Shown in pieces: positions 23,601-34,413 of a stretch of DNA of 64,000 bases. The stretch spans positions 36,158,159 through 36,222,158 of the forward strand of contig CM049313.1 of the NCBI GenBank assembly GCA_026874595.1, written 5' to 3'. How positions within the stretch are numbered: the stretch's first letter is position 1; each line of letters starts with the position of its first letter. Source of the DNA: Sipunculus nudus. Lineage: Eukaryota; Annelida; Sipuncula; Golfingiida; Sipunculidae. The notes under the pieces are model-generated. The model saw only the letters and a list, made by a program, of their open reading frames with translations, was not told the origin of the DNA and did not search any database. A program made the position numbers and the translations under genes.

Positions 23601-26600
23601 GCTAAGACCCTCCAGGGCCCTCTGATTGTAACTATACAATCACTAATCATCAGGTCCTTTAGTTTAAGGTCATCATTTACACACTAACATCTAACCCTGG
23701 AGTAAACTGCACAGCTACCTGCAAACTGACCAGTTTTGGGACTCAGCTTTCAGAGACCTCCCCCTTTCCCTTTAGCTGTATCGTGGACCCCTCTCCAGCG
23801 AAGGGCCTCATGTTTACTTGGTGTTTACTTCACTTTAATCCTGCTCTTAACCCTGTCTGGCTAGGCCTGTTGAATGTTTTTAATTCATTAACAACCATAT
23901 TCCTTGCGGCTACCTTTGTATATCCCTCTTAGGAGCTGCGGTGCACATGTTAAGTGTTTGTACAACACTCCTCCTCTGCTGTTTAGAGTACATTGTTAAT
24001 GTATACAGCTCATCTGAGAGGCCACGGGGACAAGGACTGGTAATTCTCTTTGTCCTTAACAATTTGATTATACTGTGTGCATAAACTTGGTATTTGTTCA
24101 ATGACTTGCATGCCATGTGCGGCATTCTGTAATACAGTAACTGGGTTCTGGTAACTGAGGAGTCTCCCAAGAGGCTGTGGGAAACCAAAGGCATGGGGAT
24201 GCTTATAACTTTTACAGTGTTGGGTTCAAATCTGACCTCACTAAACTAAGATCTTCAACAGACCTGCACAGATTTGATTCATGTCTACAACTGAAAAATT
24301 AAAATTTTGATCCATAGCTATATATACAACACAGGGAACCTCTCTTGATGGGTACCTGTCTATTACAGACACATTTCTATTGCAGACACTTATGACTGTT
24401 CTGCAAATGGCAGACATGGATGTGCATGTCTTCATGTCTGTGACCTCTGTCTGGAGAACCTTGGTCCTGCTTGAGTCTACATTAAGGCAGATCTTTTGTG
24501 GGAGTTTTTTTTCTAAAATCATATTAATCACTTCATAATTTTATTCATTATCAAAGTAAAATTATTATTTAATATTATGTTATTTTTGTGTAAAATTAAA
24601 AATTTTGTTTCTAAATTAAACATAAAATGTGCTATGTTTAAATATATAACCTTTTTTAAGATCAGGAAAAGAATTTTTAGGCTTAAGTCATGCATACATG
24701 CTTATGAATACCTTCTTCCTGTAAAAACTAGTAAAATGAAGAATGACTATTGCTAAAAAATACATTAATATGATATATATTGATTGCAGTATATTCATTA
24801 TGTACAAGGCTAAGAAAGATAAGCTATTTGGTTCAGAGAAGAGGAAATGTGTGGTTGGTATAGTTATACCAGTAGTTTTCTTGGCTTCTTCCTAAGATAT
24901 TCTCACCTTGTGGTAACAAAACCACTTTGAATTCAGGTATACATGTGCACATAAAAGTACCTTCTGCACATTCCTTGGATGTCAGTTACAGATGAAACAA
25001 GGTGATCTGAGAAAAGCTAAGCATAGTTTGAATCTAGAGGTCTAAGCATGCTCAGCTATACAAAACCCTGTGATCATAGCTAGCCAAACTTTTGTTCAAT
25101 TTAACCTCTCTTTACACCATTAAGTAGTGCCACTTGAACCTGTCTGGAAATCAGGGGGTGAAACACCAAACAGCTGTTATAGTTTGTTTAACTAATGAAC
25201 GAATATTAATTTGGATACTCATAGTTTGATTGGTAAGTGAAAATAAATGGCGGGGTGCCGATTTACCAGGTGTACCGCTCAGTGCTGTACAATGCCATGC
25301 TCCACAGGATACAACTTTGATCGGGCCGGCCTGGCCCATCACCCGCTGGGGTTGGTCAACTTTGAAGTGAACGGATTCTCCCTCCTCCAAAACATGCATG
25401 CATCGTCCCCACATGTACAAAGCTCCGTCCTCTGAAAAGACAAACCAATTAGGCCGTCATCTGTAATTAAGCCTCAACCTGGCCATACAATGGTGTGAGG
25501 ATGTACTCATAGATCACCAAGCTATTATCCCTGGGCACATCCTTCGTTTCTTTCACAAGCTGGACATGCCTTGGTATTCTTACGGTAATTAGCCCCGATT
25601 TAATGGTCCATTGGCCTCCACAAAGGAATCATAAAAGAATGGACCCCCCTGTGAAGAACTCTCCCCTTCACCCCTCCGGACAAGAGATCTCTAAGTGATG
25701 GAATAATAGGACTAAACAAACAATGTTAGCTGATTATCCCATGGTAATCTGTCAGCCTATTCAAGCTCCAGACCTCAAAAACCTCACAAACAAGGCCGGA
25801 GGTGGTCAAGTCACCACTGCCCAACTGATTTCATGGTCAACGGATCTGTCCTGAGAGTTAAGTGTGCAAAAGTCATTGAAGTGATCACTAAGAGTTAAAC
25901 TGGAGCAAAACCACAGTAAAAACTGATGGAAAACCTGGTCTACATTGTAACATGACACATGTTTTCATTATTTTTTTTGGAAAAAATGTACATATATCTT
26001 GCCAAATTGAATATAAATGTCTCTTGTACAACATAATACTAAATATACTTACATGTATTATATATGGTGACAACAGATGTGTTAATTTAACAGTGTAACA
26101 AGAAACATATTATATGTTATATACATTCATTCAAGCCAGCATACTGACAAAGTCTCATCCAGAACTGGGCTCTCATACTTTTATCATCAGATTTTATCAG
26201 TTATAATTTTTAGTTAGACATGACAGATTTTATCAGTTTCTTTTACACATCAGAATATATAGTTCACTCTTATCAGCTTTTCAGTCTCCTTCCTCTTGAA
26301 AATTGTGGCCATGCAGCTCCCTGTTGTCGCCAAGGTGTCCATACCATGATGATGACTTCAAGAGAATCATCATTTAAAGCTACAGTGTGAATAAGGTGAA
26401 AATTTGAAGGTTTTAGAGCACTAGTTTTTCTCACTTAAGCCATGGCTTAAACACCTATTACACAATCCAGCTAGAAGTGGATATAGCTTAGGTATTTTAG
26501 GAAGAAGCATACGGGGTGTATGTTTTACAGTATAACATGATATGAGAATGAAACGTAAGGTGTAACTGAAAATGTAAAGCAAACTTAAGTGAATCTATAG

Positions 26601-27331
26601 CACAATCAGGGAACTTTAAATACTGTGATCATTAACCAAAATCTTGTGACTCTGAAGAACGACCTAGTGACTCTTAAGCAGGAGTTGGCAAACTACCAGG
26701 TAAACTGATGTGGCCAATAATCGTCCTTACACTGCAATGCCAATTTGTACGTTCCCAAACATTCTCGCACTGAATAATACCTTTATAGGGGTACCTGTTA
26801 TAAAATCTAAGGCTAAAACTGGTTTGATATGGAATTTTGATTACTTTAATATAAAATCGTCTTCACCTGATCTCCTGCTATAATTAATTAACTAACTAGC
26901 AGTTAGTATTCTGAAGCAGTTCTATGAATCTCCTAGAACAGAGAAAATAGGCATTTTGTTAAAGTTTGCCAAAATTATGAGCATGTTTTTTGTTTTATAT
27001 AATTTATATTTTGAAAAGACTTGTGTGAATATAAACAAGAACGGGTTTTTATTGATGTGCCCTGCTGGAGACCTTACTGATGTTCGATATTGCCCTCTTT
27101 AAGAAAAGTTTGCTCCCTGCTGCTCTAATTAAAAATCAGATGACTTTGAAACTAAATCATGCAAATACATACCTGTTACAGCCACACTGTAAGTATCACC
27201 ACAATCAATTGATGTCACCTTGTTCTTAATATGCTCTGACGATATTAGTCGTGGGGTTGACACAAACTTCACTGCCCCATGGCCAAGTTGTCCATTTGTG
27301 CCCATCCCAAAGGAATACACATTCCCTGTAG
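17282..27331 (-). CDS. RCC1-repeat protein gene, 3' part, with alternative C-termini
   Basis: Multi-exon gene read from high to low coordinates: 27331-27173, 25431-25267, 20966-20902, 20462-20315, 19127-(18502, 18456 or 18465), then 18138-18059 or 17692-17282. Junctions are GT-AG and phases agree throughout. The visible protein is about 523 residues with the 17282 end or about 428 with the 18059 end, both lacking the N-terminus. Order: RCC1 propeller repeats, short acidic linker, Ser/Glu/Pro-rich segment, basic tail, then a soluble tail or a membrane anchor. RCC1 propellers usually have about seven blades and act as exchange factors or binding platforms; only the last blades are seen, so no catalytic role is claimed. 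The family member is not recognised: RPGR-like, NEK8/9-like or another RCC1 protein are possible, but the tail matches none I can name. The 5' exons are beyond 64 kb or undetected between 27.4 and 64 kb. Confidence 0.8.
17818..17835 (-). other. Two poly(A) signals for the membrane-anchor transcript
   Basis: AATAAA occurs on the minus strand at 17835-17830 and 17823-17818, about 225-240 nt after the TAG at 18059. Their position between the two candidate last exons supports alternative polyadenylation. Confidence 0.5.
18059..18138 (-). CDS. Alternative terminal exon encoding a C-terminal membrane anchor
   Basis: The acceptor is preceded by a long T-rich tract and ends GCAATAG. The exon starts with 2 nt that complete a Cys codon when joined to either phase-1 donor of the long exon. 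It then encodes 25 residues: RVDILLLIIALGILLVVRFG followed by YMLEM and a TAG stop. DILLLIIALGILLVV is a strongly hydrophobic stretch of about 15-17 residues flanked by Arg, with a very short tail. This is the pattern of a tail-anchored membrane protein facing the cytosol. Two AATAAA signals lie 225-240 nt downstream, as expected for a last exon. The exon was predicted by reading the splice frame; no transcript was available. Confidence 0.65.
18420..18425 (-). other. AATAAA overlapping the read-through stop of the long exon
   Basis: If the long exon is not spliced, its frame ends at 18424 with a Cys/Lys-rich tail (SSCNQCKKNCYVVIC). The TAA stop overlaps an AATAAA. This could give a third, intronic-polyadenylated end, but the signal would have to act with almost no 3' UTR. 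Confidence 0.3.
18502..19127 (-). CDS. Long Ser/Pro/Lys-rich exon of the RCC1-repeat gene
   Basis: The acceptor is TTTATTTCAG and the exon enters with 2 nt (Gly codon with the previous G). It encodes about 210 residues: IVPSPDIMEPIEEHSRKSQ at the start, a Glu/Val/Pro-rich middle, then a basic C-terminal half containing TKTRLKLREQ, GYSRVLPEKTRVTPAAVRRL and KTSSKGKLVPQVK. No domain is recognised; mostly disordered with a basic end is the simplest reading. Three 3' ends are possible. CAAG|GTTGGT at 18502 (phase 0) joins the 17692 exon. TCTT|GTAATC (18465) or CAAT|GTAAAA (18456), both phase 1, join the membrane-anchor exon. Reading on unspliced gives a stop at 18424-18426 that overlaps an AATAAA. 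Confidence 0.8.
19128..20314 (-). other. Intron of the RCC1-repeat gene
   Basis: GT-AG intron of 1187 bp. It contains AGGTCAAGGTCA at 19696-19707 among other AGGTCA-like half-sites (19676-19760) and a short (CA)n patch near 20275. No other feature seen. Confidence 0.7.
20315..20462 (-). CDS. Ser/Glu/Pro-rich exon of the RCC1-repeat gene
   Basis: The acceptor is CTGTTTCAG and the donor GATG|GTAATA. The exon is 148 nt, enters in phase 0 and leaves with one nucleotide. It begins NGDLESDSTSTSAPESEVD and continues through LDWAPLREKTTITLAEFYAP to PSPDVPSQD. The first half is an acidic, serine-rich, probably disordered stretch. The DWAPL...AEFYAP part looks more ordered and could be a short binding motif. 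No known domain is recognised. A longer open frame runs past both ends into the introns but is not needed. Confidence 0.8.
20902..20966 (-). CDS. Acidic linker exon of the RCC1-repeat gene
   Basis: Short exon of 65 nt between TTTGTTTTAG and CAG|GTGAGC. It starts with 2 nt that complete a codon with the previous exon's G (Asp) and ends in phase 0. It encodes VPKWEEFLDIESDDDKEEMM plus a Gln, a Trp-containing acidic stretch that leaves the RCC1 propeller. It is too short for a long-ORF search; both splice sites are strong and the phase fits both neighbours. Function unknown; acidic segments next to propellers often mediate binding, but that is inference here. Confidence 0.8.
21058..22040. repeat. 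Intronic 24 bp minisatellite with a 360 bp higher-order repeat
   Basis: About 41 units of 24 bp, made of GACAAGTGCACAG or GACAAATGCACAG plus ATATATACTCT. A rare short unit (ATATCACCGAC) preceded by a GATACATACTC unit occurs at about 21325-21360 and again at about 21685-21718, 359-360 bp apart. About 15 units therefore form a larger duplicated block. All long open frames here, on both strands (8-residue repeats such as DIYSDKCT), follow from the 24 bp period. The array sits in the intron between the exons ending at 25267 and starting at 20966. Confidence 0.95.
22041..25266 (-). other. Intron remainder of the RCC1-repeat gene
   Basis: Continues the 4.3 kb intron. 22840-23880 is GC-richer and 23520-23680 has several AGGTCA half-sites. 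Small open frames (23336-23576 on plus, 23910-24194 on minus) have no recognisable content. Confidence 0.6.
25267..25431 (-). CDS. RCC1-repeat exon, second blade
   Basis: The acceptor is TCTTTTCAG. Joining it to the previous exon's last G gives a Glu codon and an uninterrupted blade: SVAVT-E-DGALYMWG. The exon continues with a diverged insertion rich in Glu, Val and Gln, then VSCGAWHCTALSG, the conserved Cys-Gly...His...Ala-Leu end of an RCC1 blade. Two donors keep the same phase: CACCTG|GTAAAT (exon end 25267, preferred because the intron side is closer to consensus) and GAGCG|GTACAC (exon end 25276). They differ by three codons. The upstream intron is about 1.74 kb. The downstream intron is about 4.3 kb and contains the 24 bp minisatellite. 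Confidence 0.9.
25432..27172 (-). other. Intron of the RCC1-repeat gene
   Basis: GT-AG intron of 1741 bp. 25440-25830 is less AT-rich than the rest and holds CGGTAATTAGCCCCGATTTA-type sequence that could be conserved non-coding DNA. This is only an impression from composition. Confidence 0.7.
27173..27331 (-). CDS. RCC1-repeat exon (first one recognised)
   Basis: The exon follows the acceptor ...TTTCTACTTGTAG and ends at CAG|GTATGT. Its 159 nt are 2 nt completing a codon, 52 codons, and 1 nt, so it starts and ends in phase 1. It encodes TGNVYSFGMGTNGQLGHG near its start and CGDTYSVAVT at its end, the classic RCC1 blade signature (G-x-V-Y-x-F/W-G, GQLGHG, CG-x-x-x-S-x-A-V-T). A second acceptor 6 nt further in (CTACAG|GG) would remove two residues. 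The preceding exon must end with one nucleotide; with G the junction codon would be Ala. That exon was not found. Confidence 0.9.
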
Positions 27332-27468
27332 CTACAAGTAGAAAAACAATGAAAAATTTAGTAAGTTATTTAAGTTCTAATTGAGAATTATGTTTTAAAA
27401 CTGTGATATTTAAACCTGGCAATGTGGGTTTTATTATTCTCTTAAAACATTGAATCTATACTGGGACT

Positions 27469-27484
27469 TATAATCATAGTTTTT
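27469..27484. repeat. Target-site duplication of the SINE, left copy
   Basis: TATAATCATAGTTTTT, identical to 27912-27927. The T run continues into the SINE's oligo(A) tail, so the inner border is uncertain by a few bases. Confidence 0.85.
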
Positions 27485-27911
27485 TTTTTTTTTGTGTGGA
27501 GGTAACTGCATCCATTTTTTAATGCATACTTATCTAATATTTAACTTAAGTATGTACATCTGCAGAGTTTCCATTTCGGTTTGGGACTACTTGACAGGGC
27601 GGTATTACTCGCTTCCTATCATTTTTATTTTTTTGTATCCTGGTGTCACCCAGGCCCGGTGTCTACCGCAACTGTCGGTCCTGGGTGTATAGTCATCCCA
27701 ATTGCTGGGTCATAACACTGAGGAACCCCCAAAAGACGCACTTGTGTGTGAGTGATACACGGCTGTGGGGCACAACCTTCCCATAAAGCCTGCAGAGCGC
27801 TCACCCTGGGTGGGGGCCGACCGTGAAAAACCTCACCACCTCCGCTGAGATTCGAACCCACGATCTCCCGGCTTTGAGTCCTGTGCCCTACCCCTGAGCC
27901 ACAGAAGCCGG
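27485..27911 (-). mobile_element. tRNA-derived SINE, same orientation as the gene
   Basis: Read on the minus strand, the element starts at 27911 with a tRNA-like head: A box TGGCTCAGGGGTAGG (27901-27887) and B box GGTTCGAATC (27858-27849), as needed for RNA polymerase III. A long unrelated body follows, with an internal A-rich patch near 27640-27622. It ends in oligo(A), seen as a T run starting at 27480 on the plus strand. The copy TATAATCATAGTTTTT is present on both sides (27469-27484 and 27912-27927), a perfect 16 bp target-site duplication. Length is about 427 bp. It carries no coding capacity, so it would depend on a LINE partner. It lies just 5' of the 27331 exon. Confidence 0.88.
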
Positions 27912-27927
27912 TATAATCATAGTTTTT
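27912..27927. repeat. Target-site duplication of the SINE, right copy
   Basis: TATAATCATAGTTTTT directly adjoins the tRNA-like head at 27911. Confidence 0.85.
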
Positions 27928-30178
27928 GTCATATGTACTTTTTGTTCAAAACAGATTAAATAGTGCTGATGATCTGAAGTGCTCAAACAGTGAAGATGAT
28001 GTCATGTCTTTCATGAATTGTTCTTCTGTATACCTCTTACAGAAATAAAATTTCCAACATTCCTTTTGTTTAATAGTTAATTTACTACAAAACAACTTTT
28101 TTACACAGTTTATTTACTGAAACTAGAATTATTATAGTTAAAAGATATAAATAAAATTCAAAGTCAAAGACCTAAATAACACAGCTCATCACACACACAC
28201 ACACACACACAGACAGAAGCTAAGTCTTCATAGTTGCCCCTTGTCAAATTTGAGAAAAGTAACAAAAACACTAAATGTAGTAATATTAGGTGATCCTGAT
28301 CCGTGGCTTACAAATATATGACTGCAACTTATCTATACATCTCCCTTCATTGCATGGATACCAGTTTGAGACAAGAATTAATAAGGGAACACAAATATAT
28401 ATTGAAGAATCCATGGACAGCACTGCCAGCTGGAAGGGCCAACCCAATTTATAATTAAAAAAACCCAACCGGCTTTTTTATACATGTGCCAAATATATGA
28501 CCCAAAGGGACCAATGTCTTACCCTGCCTCTGTTCAATAAAATAATTATAGTACTAGACAGCACTCAATAGAGAGCAAAATACCTCATCTGAGGCTGAAC
28601 TTGTGCTATGATCTCTGAATCAATGTGGCACTGTCTGTCAGAGGTATATGTGTAATTACAAGTTTTTTAGAGAACTAATATTAAGAAAATAAGAAAAGTA
28701 ATTAATAGTCAATGTTTAAAATGACATATCCTACTGATGAAAATATATATTTCCATATCTCTCCTTGGTAAAGGTAGTAATCATTGGACTTGTGTATATT
28801 CATCTGTTTTGTATATAATCTCAAATGACCACAGCTGTGTTTAATAAAAGCTGAGGTAATAAAACAGGTAAAGAAGGCCAAACCAAGTTTGAGAAAGATG
28901 TCAAACAAATCAGCGAGGTCGAAGAAGACCAGCAAGTCTCCGTCAACATTGCGTTATTGATACTCATCATGCTGTCGTCTTTGGAACACTGCTGATCACA
29001 GCGCAGTTGGATATTTACTCGGATTGGAGGCGGGTGTGAGGGTCAACACATATGACTTGCCCAGTCAAAAGGCCAGTTGACCTGCAGATTCGTTGACCTT
29101 GGTAAGGTCTTGGGACCAGTCTTAAGCAAACACACGTGAAAAGCTAGGAGGGCTGCTATTATTGAAGATTCACACAGTGTTATTTGCTTGTGCAAATAAG
29201 GGCAATGGATTAACAGGCTCCCATATTCCATGGGGAAGTTTGAGCTTCGGCTGTCGTTTATAACACACAGGAAAATGCTGACAAAGATTACACAACGTGA
29301 CAACAGCTTGCTTCCACTTCGTTCATGTCCTGCGTGACACAGCCACTGTTAGCACACAGGCAACATTCTGTTGGGCGACCATTTTTTTAAACTGTTTTCT
29401 TTTTCCCTCTCAGTTCTAAGGCAAAAAAGTGGCATTTTGAAAATGGAATACACCCAATCTGAACATTAAATATTTACTTCAAGCAAAGAGAATGAACCCC
29501 GCTGACATGCCAGATTACTCTTCTGGCAAGCGACGGAATTGTTTGGGTGAAATGTCATGGGGCTTCATGCATGCTGCTTTGTGGAAACTGGAAAGGTTTA
29601 GACCTCTTTCACACTGGGAATTATAATTTATTCATACCTGGGTCGTCATGCTTGGCCACTCATACGTACTGTGTAAAGCACGCAGGTAAAAAAATACTGA
29701 TTTATGTAGCATAGAATGAACCTGTGCGAGTATCAGCCTGCCCCATAATTTACCGCATAATCAATTTCAATGTGCTTTGACCTAAAAGAGCTATTTATTT
29801 CTTCTTTACAAACAGGGTGTACATGCAAGGAATGGCTGCAATATTACTCATGTCATAAAAACTGAACCATTCAGCAGATCACAGGCCTATACTTACATCC
29901 CTTATACAATTTTAGGTGCATCACAATAAAATGAAGCAATTTTTTGCAATCAGTAGAATTAATTTTTTCTCATAATTCTCTCTCGGTCTGACAGAAATGA
30001 AATATTAACATTTTCGAAACAAGTATGCATAAATATTTTATTATATTTAATTCAAAGTTCATTTTACTCATTATGGAAATTTTATTTTTTGATTGAAGGG
30101 CGGAAACCTGGTCAATAATATTGTTCACTGCAAGTAAAAAGTCCACTTTCATTTAATTCGTTGCAAGGAGCACCCAGC
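27928..30178. other. No gene seen; probably intron 5' of the RCC1 exons
   Basis: Contains a (CA)n tract at 28190-28211 and a TTGACCTGCAG...TTGACCTTGG segment near 29078-29110. No exon with matching phase could be found. Confidence 0.5.
28190..28211. repeat. (CA)n microsatellite
   Basis: About eleven CA units. Confidence 0.93.
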
Positions 30179-30189
30179 ATGTAACAAGC

Positions 30190-32945
30190 CTTGAAAGTCA
30201 ACATTACAAGATACCAGAACTGCATTGTCTAGGTAACAAGATACCAGCACTGCACTGTCTGGGTAACAAGATACCAGCACTGCACTGTCTAGGTAACAAG
30301 ATACCAGCACTGCACTGTCTAGGTAACAAGATACCAGCACTGCACTGTCTAGGTAACAAGATACCAGCACTGCACTGTCTAGGTAACAAGATACCAGCAC
30401 TGCACTGTCAAAGTAACAAGATACCAGCACTGCACTGTCTAGGTAACAAGATACCAGCACTGTACTGTCTAGGTAACAAGATACCAGCACTGCACTGTTT
30501 AGGTAACAAGATACCAGCACTGTACTGTCTAGGTAACAAGATACCAGCACTGCACTGTCTAGGTAACAAGATACCAGCACTGCACTGTCTAGGTAACAAG
30601 AAACCAGCACTGCCCTGTCTAGGTAACAAGATACCAGCACTGCACTGTCTAGGTAACAAGATACCAGCACTGCACTGTTTAGGTAACAAGATACCAGCAC
30701 TGCACTGTCTAGGTAACAAGATACCAGCACTGCACTGTCTAGGTAACAAGATACCAGCACTGCACTGTTTAGGTAACAAGATACCAGCACTGCCAAGTCT
30801 AGGTAACAAGATACCAGCACTGCAGTGACTAGGTAACAAGATACCAGCACTGCCGGGTCTAGGTAACAAGATACCAGCACTGTCCTGTCTAGATTACAAG
30901 ATACCAGCACTGCACTGTCTAGGTAACAAGATACCATCACTGCACTGTCTAGGTAACATGATACCATCACTGCACTGTCTAGGTAACAAGATACCAGCAC
31001 TGCCAAGTCTAGGTAACAAGATACCAGCACTGCCAAGTCTAGGTAACAAGATACCAGCACTGCACTGTCTAGGTAACAAGATACCAGCACTGCACTGTCT
31101 AGGTAACAAGATACCAGCACTGCCCTGTCTAGGTTACAAGATACCAGCACTGCCCTGTCAGTAACAAGATACCAGCACTGCCCTGTCTAGGTAACAAGAT
31201 ACCAGCACTGCACTGTCTAGGTAACAAGATACCAGCACTGCACTGTCTAGGTAACAAGATACCATCACTGCACTGTCTAGGTAACAAGATACCATCACTG
31301 CACTGTCTAGGTAACAAGATACCAGCACTGCACTGTCTAGGTAACAAGATACCAGCACTGCACTGTCTAGGTAACAAGATACAAGCACTGCACTGTCTAG
31401 GTAACAAGATACCAGCACTACCCTGTCTAGGTAACAAGATACTAGAACTGCATTGTCTTGGTAACAAGATACCAGCACTGCCCTGTCTAGGTAACAAGAT
31501 ACCAGCACTGCACTGTTTAGGTAACAGGATACCAGCACTGCCCTGTTTAGGTTACAAGATACCAGCACTGCACTGTCTAGGTAACAAAATACCAGCACTA
31601 CCCTGTCTAGGTAACAAGATACCAGCACTGCACTGTCTAGTTAACAAGATACCAGCACTGCACTGTCTAGGTAACAAGATACCAGCACTGCCCTGTCTAG
31701 GTAACAAGATACCAGCACTGCACTGTTTAGGTAACAAGATACCAGCACTGCCCTGTCTAGGTAACAAGATACCAGCACTGCACTGTCTAGGTAACAAGAT
31801 ACCAGCACTGCACTGTTTAGGTAACAAGATACCAGCACTGCACGTCTAGGTAACAAGATACCAGCACTGCACTGTTTAGGTAACAAGATACCAGCACTGC
31901 ACGTCTAGGTAACAAGATACCAGCACTGCACTGTCTAGGTAACAAGATACCAGCACTGCACTGTTTAGGTAACAAGATACCAGCACTGCACGTCTAGGTA
32001 ACAAGATACCAGCACTGTACTGTCTAGGTAACAAGATACCAGCACTGCACTGTTTAGGTAACAAGATACCAGCACTGCACTGTCTAGGTAACAAAATACC
32101 AGCACTACCCTGTCTAGGTAACAAGATACCAGCACTGCCCTGTCTAGGTAACAAAATACCAGCACTGCCCTGTCTAGGTTACAAAATACCAGCACTGCAC
32201 TGTCTAGGTAACAAAATACCAGCACTGTACTGTCTAGGTAACAAAATACCAGCACTGTACTGTCTAGGTAACAAAATACCAGCACTGCACTGTTTAGGTA
32301 ACAAGATACCAGCACTGCCCTGTCTAGGTAACAAAATACCAGCACTACCCTGTCTAGGTAACAAAATACCAGCACTGCACTGTCTAGGTAACAAGATACT
32401 ATCACTGCCCTGTCTAGGTTACAAGATACCAGCACTGCCCTGTCAGTAACAAGATACCAGCACTGCACTGTCTAGGTAACAAGATACCAGCACTGCACTG
32501 TCTAGGTAACAAGATACCAGCACTGCACTGTTTAGGTAACAAGATACCAGCACTGCACGTCTAGGTAACAAGATACCAGCACTGCACTGTCTAGGAAACA
32601 AGATACCAGCACTGCACTGTTTAGGTAACAAGATACCAGCACTGCACGTCTAGGTAACAAGATACCAGCACTGCACCTTCTAGATAACAAGATACCAGCA
32701 CTGCCCTTTCTAGGTAAGAAAATTCCAGCACTGCACTGTCTAGGTAACAATATAACAGCACTGCCCGGTCTAGGTAACAAGATACCAGCACTGCACTGTC
32801 TAGGTAACAAGATACCAGCACTGCACTGTCTAGGTAACAAGATACCAGCACTGAGCTATCTTGGTAACAGGATGCATGTGCTAGGTAACAAGATACCAGA
32901 TTTGCATCGTCTTGGTAACAGTATACCACCATCACTTAGTCTAGG
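30190..32945. repeat. Large 30 bp minisatellite
   Basis: About 92 units of 30 bp: AGGTAACAAGATACCAGCAC followed by TGCACTGTCT or close variants. Variants include TGCCCTGTCT, TGCACTGTTT, TGTACTGTCT and 29 bp units reading TGCACGTCT. A shortened unit (CTGTCAGTAAC) occurs at 31153 and 32440, each time after a GGTTACAAG unit, so a segment of about 1.29 kb is duplicated inside the array. Edges decay near 30180-30240 and 32860-32945. The 333-codon minus frame (10-residue repeat around AVLVSCYLDS) and the other frames come from the period being a multiple of three. The array lies in the presumed intron 5' of the 27331 exon. Confidence 0.97.
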
Positions 32946-33902
32946 TAGCCTAACATTGTATAACACCTTTGTGCATAAAATAAGATAAACTTTGTTTCTG
33001 TGATTGCAACCTCCTGAAGCATGTAATTTCAATACAGAATATAATCCACAGCAAACATATATTTTTATATTCATCCTATAGAAATATCAGCCAATAATAC
33101 TCCATGACTTTTTTGTTTGTTGTGTACACCTAGCAGAACATTCAGCTGAAGGTATGGGTTCCCAGATCAACAGCCACAGATGGCTGCTGCATTACTTGAT
33201 GTGTTTGCCAGGTTTAATTGGGTATATGGAGCTACCCATATGCTGATGTAATTACTCCCGGGCTTGCTGGATATGAAACAGGTGAGCTATCAGTGCTGTA
33301 ACCATTGACTGCCAGCTGCAGTACTGTCATGTTGCAGCAACATACTGTAACAGACTGTTGAGTACAAGCATGTGTGAGCCCTGCATCTCTGGCTGCTACT
33401 TGTGTATATCACAGGCTGCAGCTCCTCAGCGGTTGTACAACAAGCTTGAATCCTGTTCTAACCTTACACACCATCTCCGTTACCTGTATCACAGGAATGA
33501 GGAAAAGTATGAACAGCTGTTCAGGTAATGAAGCCGAAACTTAACCAGACCTTGCTACTTACTACCTATAAGCAGACAAGACACGTTTAATCTATTATCT
33601 GTTCCTGTAAAGTGGTGGCCATTGAAATCTGGCATTTTTTTCAATAAATTGGTCATCTGTTTAAAACAGATATAGTTGCAATGAAAGAATGAAACCAAAA
33701 ACTTTAACAGGTAAAAAAGTAACAGAAATGGAATTTAACAGATATTTGGGGAAAGGAATTTTTCAAGCTATACTTCTTGTTCTCTTCAAAAATAGATGGA
33801 CGTCAAACCCAGAACCTTATATAATTAACTACAAATGAGCAGCATACCGCATGATTTTTTTTCATAACCACAAGCTCTGCTGGATGGCCAGTCTGACTTA
33901 TT

Positions 33903-33931
33903 GATGATGATGATAATGATGATGATGATGA
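33903..33931. repeat. (GAT)n microsatellite
   Basis: About ten imperfect GAT triplets. Confidence 0.85.
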
Positions 33932-34392
33932 GAAATCTGAGAAAACATTTTTCACAATGTCTCAATCTTCCCCAGGAAGGTCAAGGTTACTGGTCATATG
34001 CACAAAGAAGAGAAGAATAAAAAAATTCAGTTGGTATCTACTGGAGGAACAGTACACAGTCCCTCACTCAACAAACATGAAATCGACCATTCTCAGAAGT
34101 CTTTAAGGGGCCTTTTAGGATATATTTTACTAGCTGATAAACCTGGTATACCTGGCTTATTACTGGGGTTGGGGAGATATATTAACTGAGATGTGGAATG
34201 CTGGCTCATTTTTTATTCTAAAAGTTAACGAAAATATAGGTTTTCAGTGGGAAACTGTCTTGATAAGATATGTATAAATAATTTTACATTTATTTTGTTG
34301 CGCTGTGCTCATGGCACGAAATTCATACCCCGGTATATTTACCTTGAAGACCTAGTCAGTGATGATGTTTACATTGCAAAACGGAATGAGAC

Positions 34393-34413
34393 GGGGGGGG
34401 GGGGGGGGGGGGG
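34393..34413 (+). repeat. 21-base G homopolymer
   Basis: Unbroken run of 21 G. A second run of 14 G is at 34906-34919 and a third of 13 G at 44525-44537. All are on the plus strand, i.e. C-runs in the gene's sense strand. Confidence 0.9.

Noticed and set aside
24200-24240. tRNA or SINE suggested by GGTTCAAATC
   Set aside because: There is no A box at the right distance, no stems and no tail or duplication.
30149-32935. Overlapping minus-strand frames of Val/Leu/Ser/Cys/Tyr decapeptides as a gene
   Set aside because: These are a by-product of the 30 bp period. The frames shift into each other at 29 bp units, which a real coding array would not tolerate.
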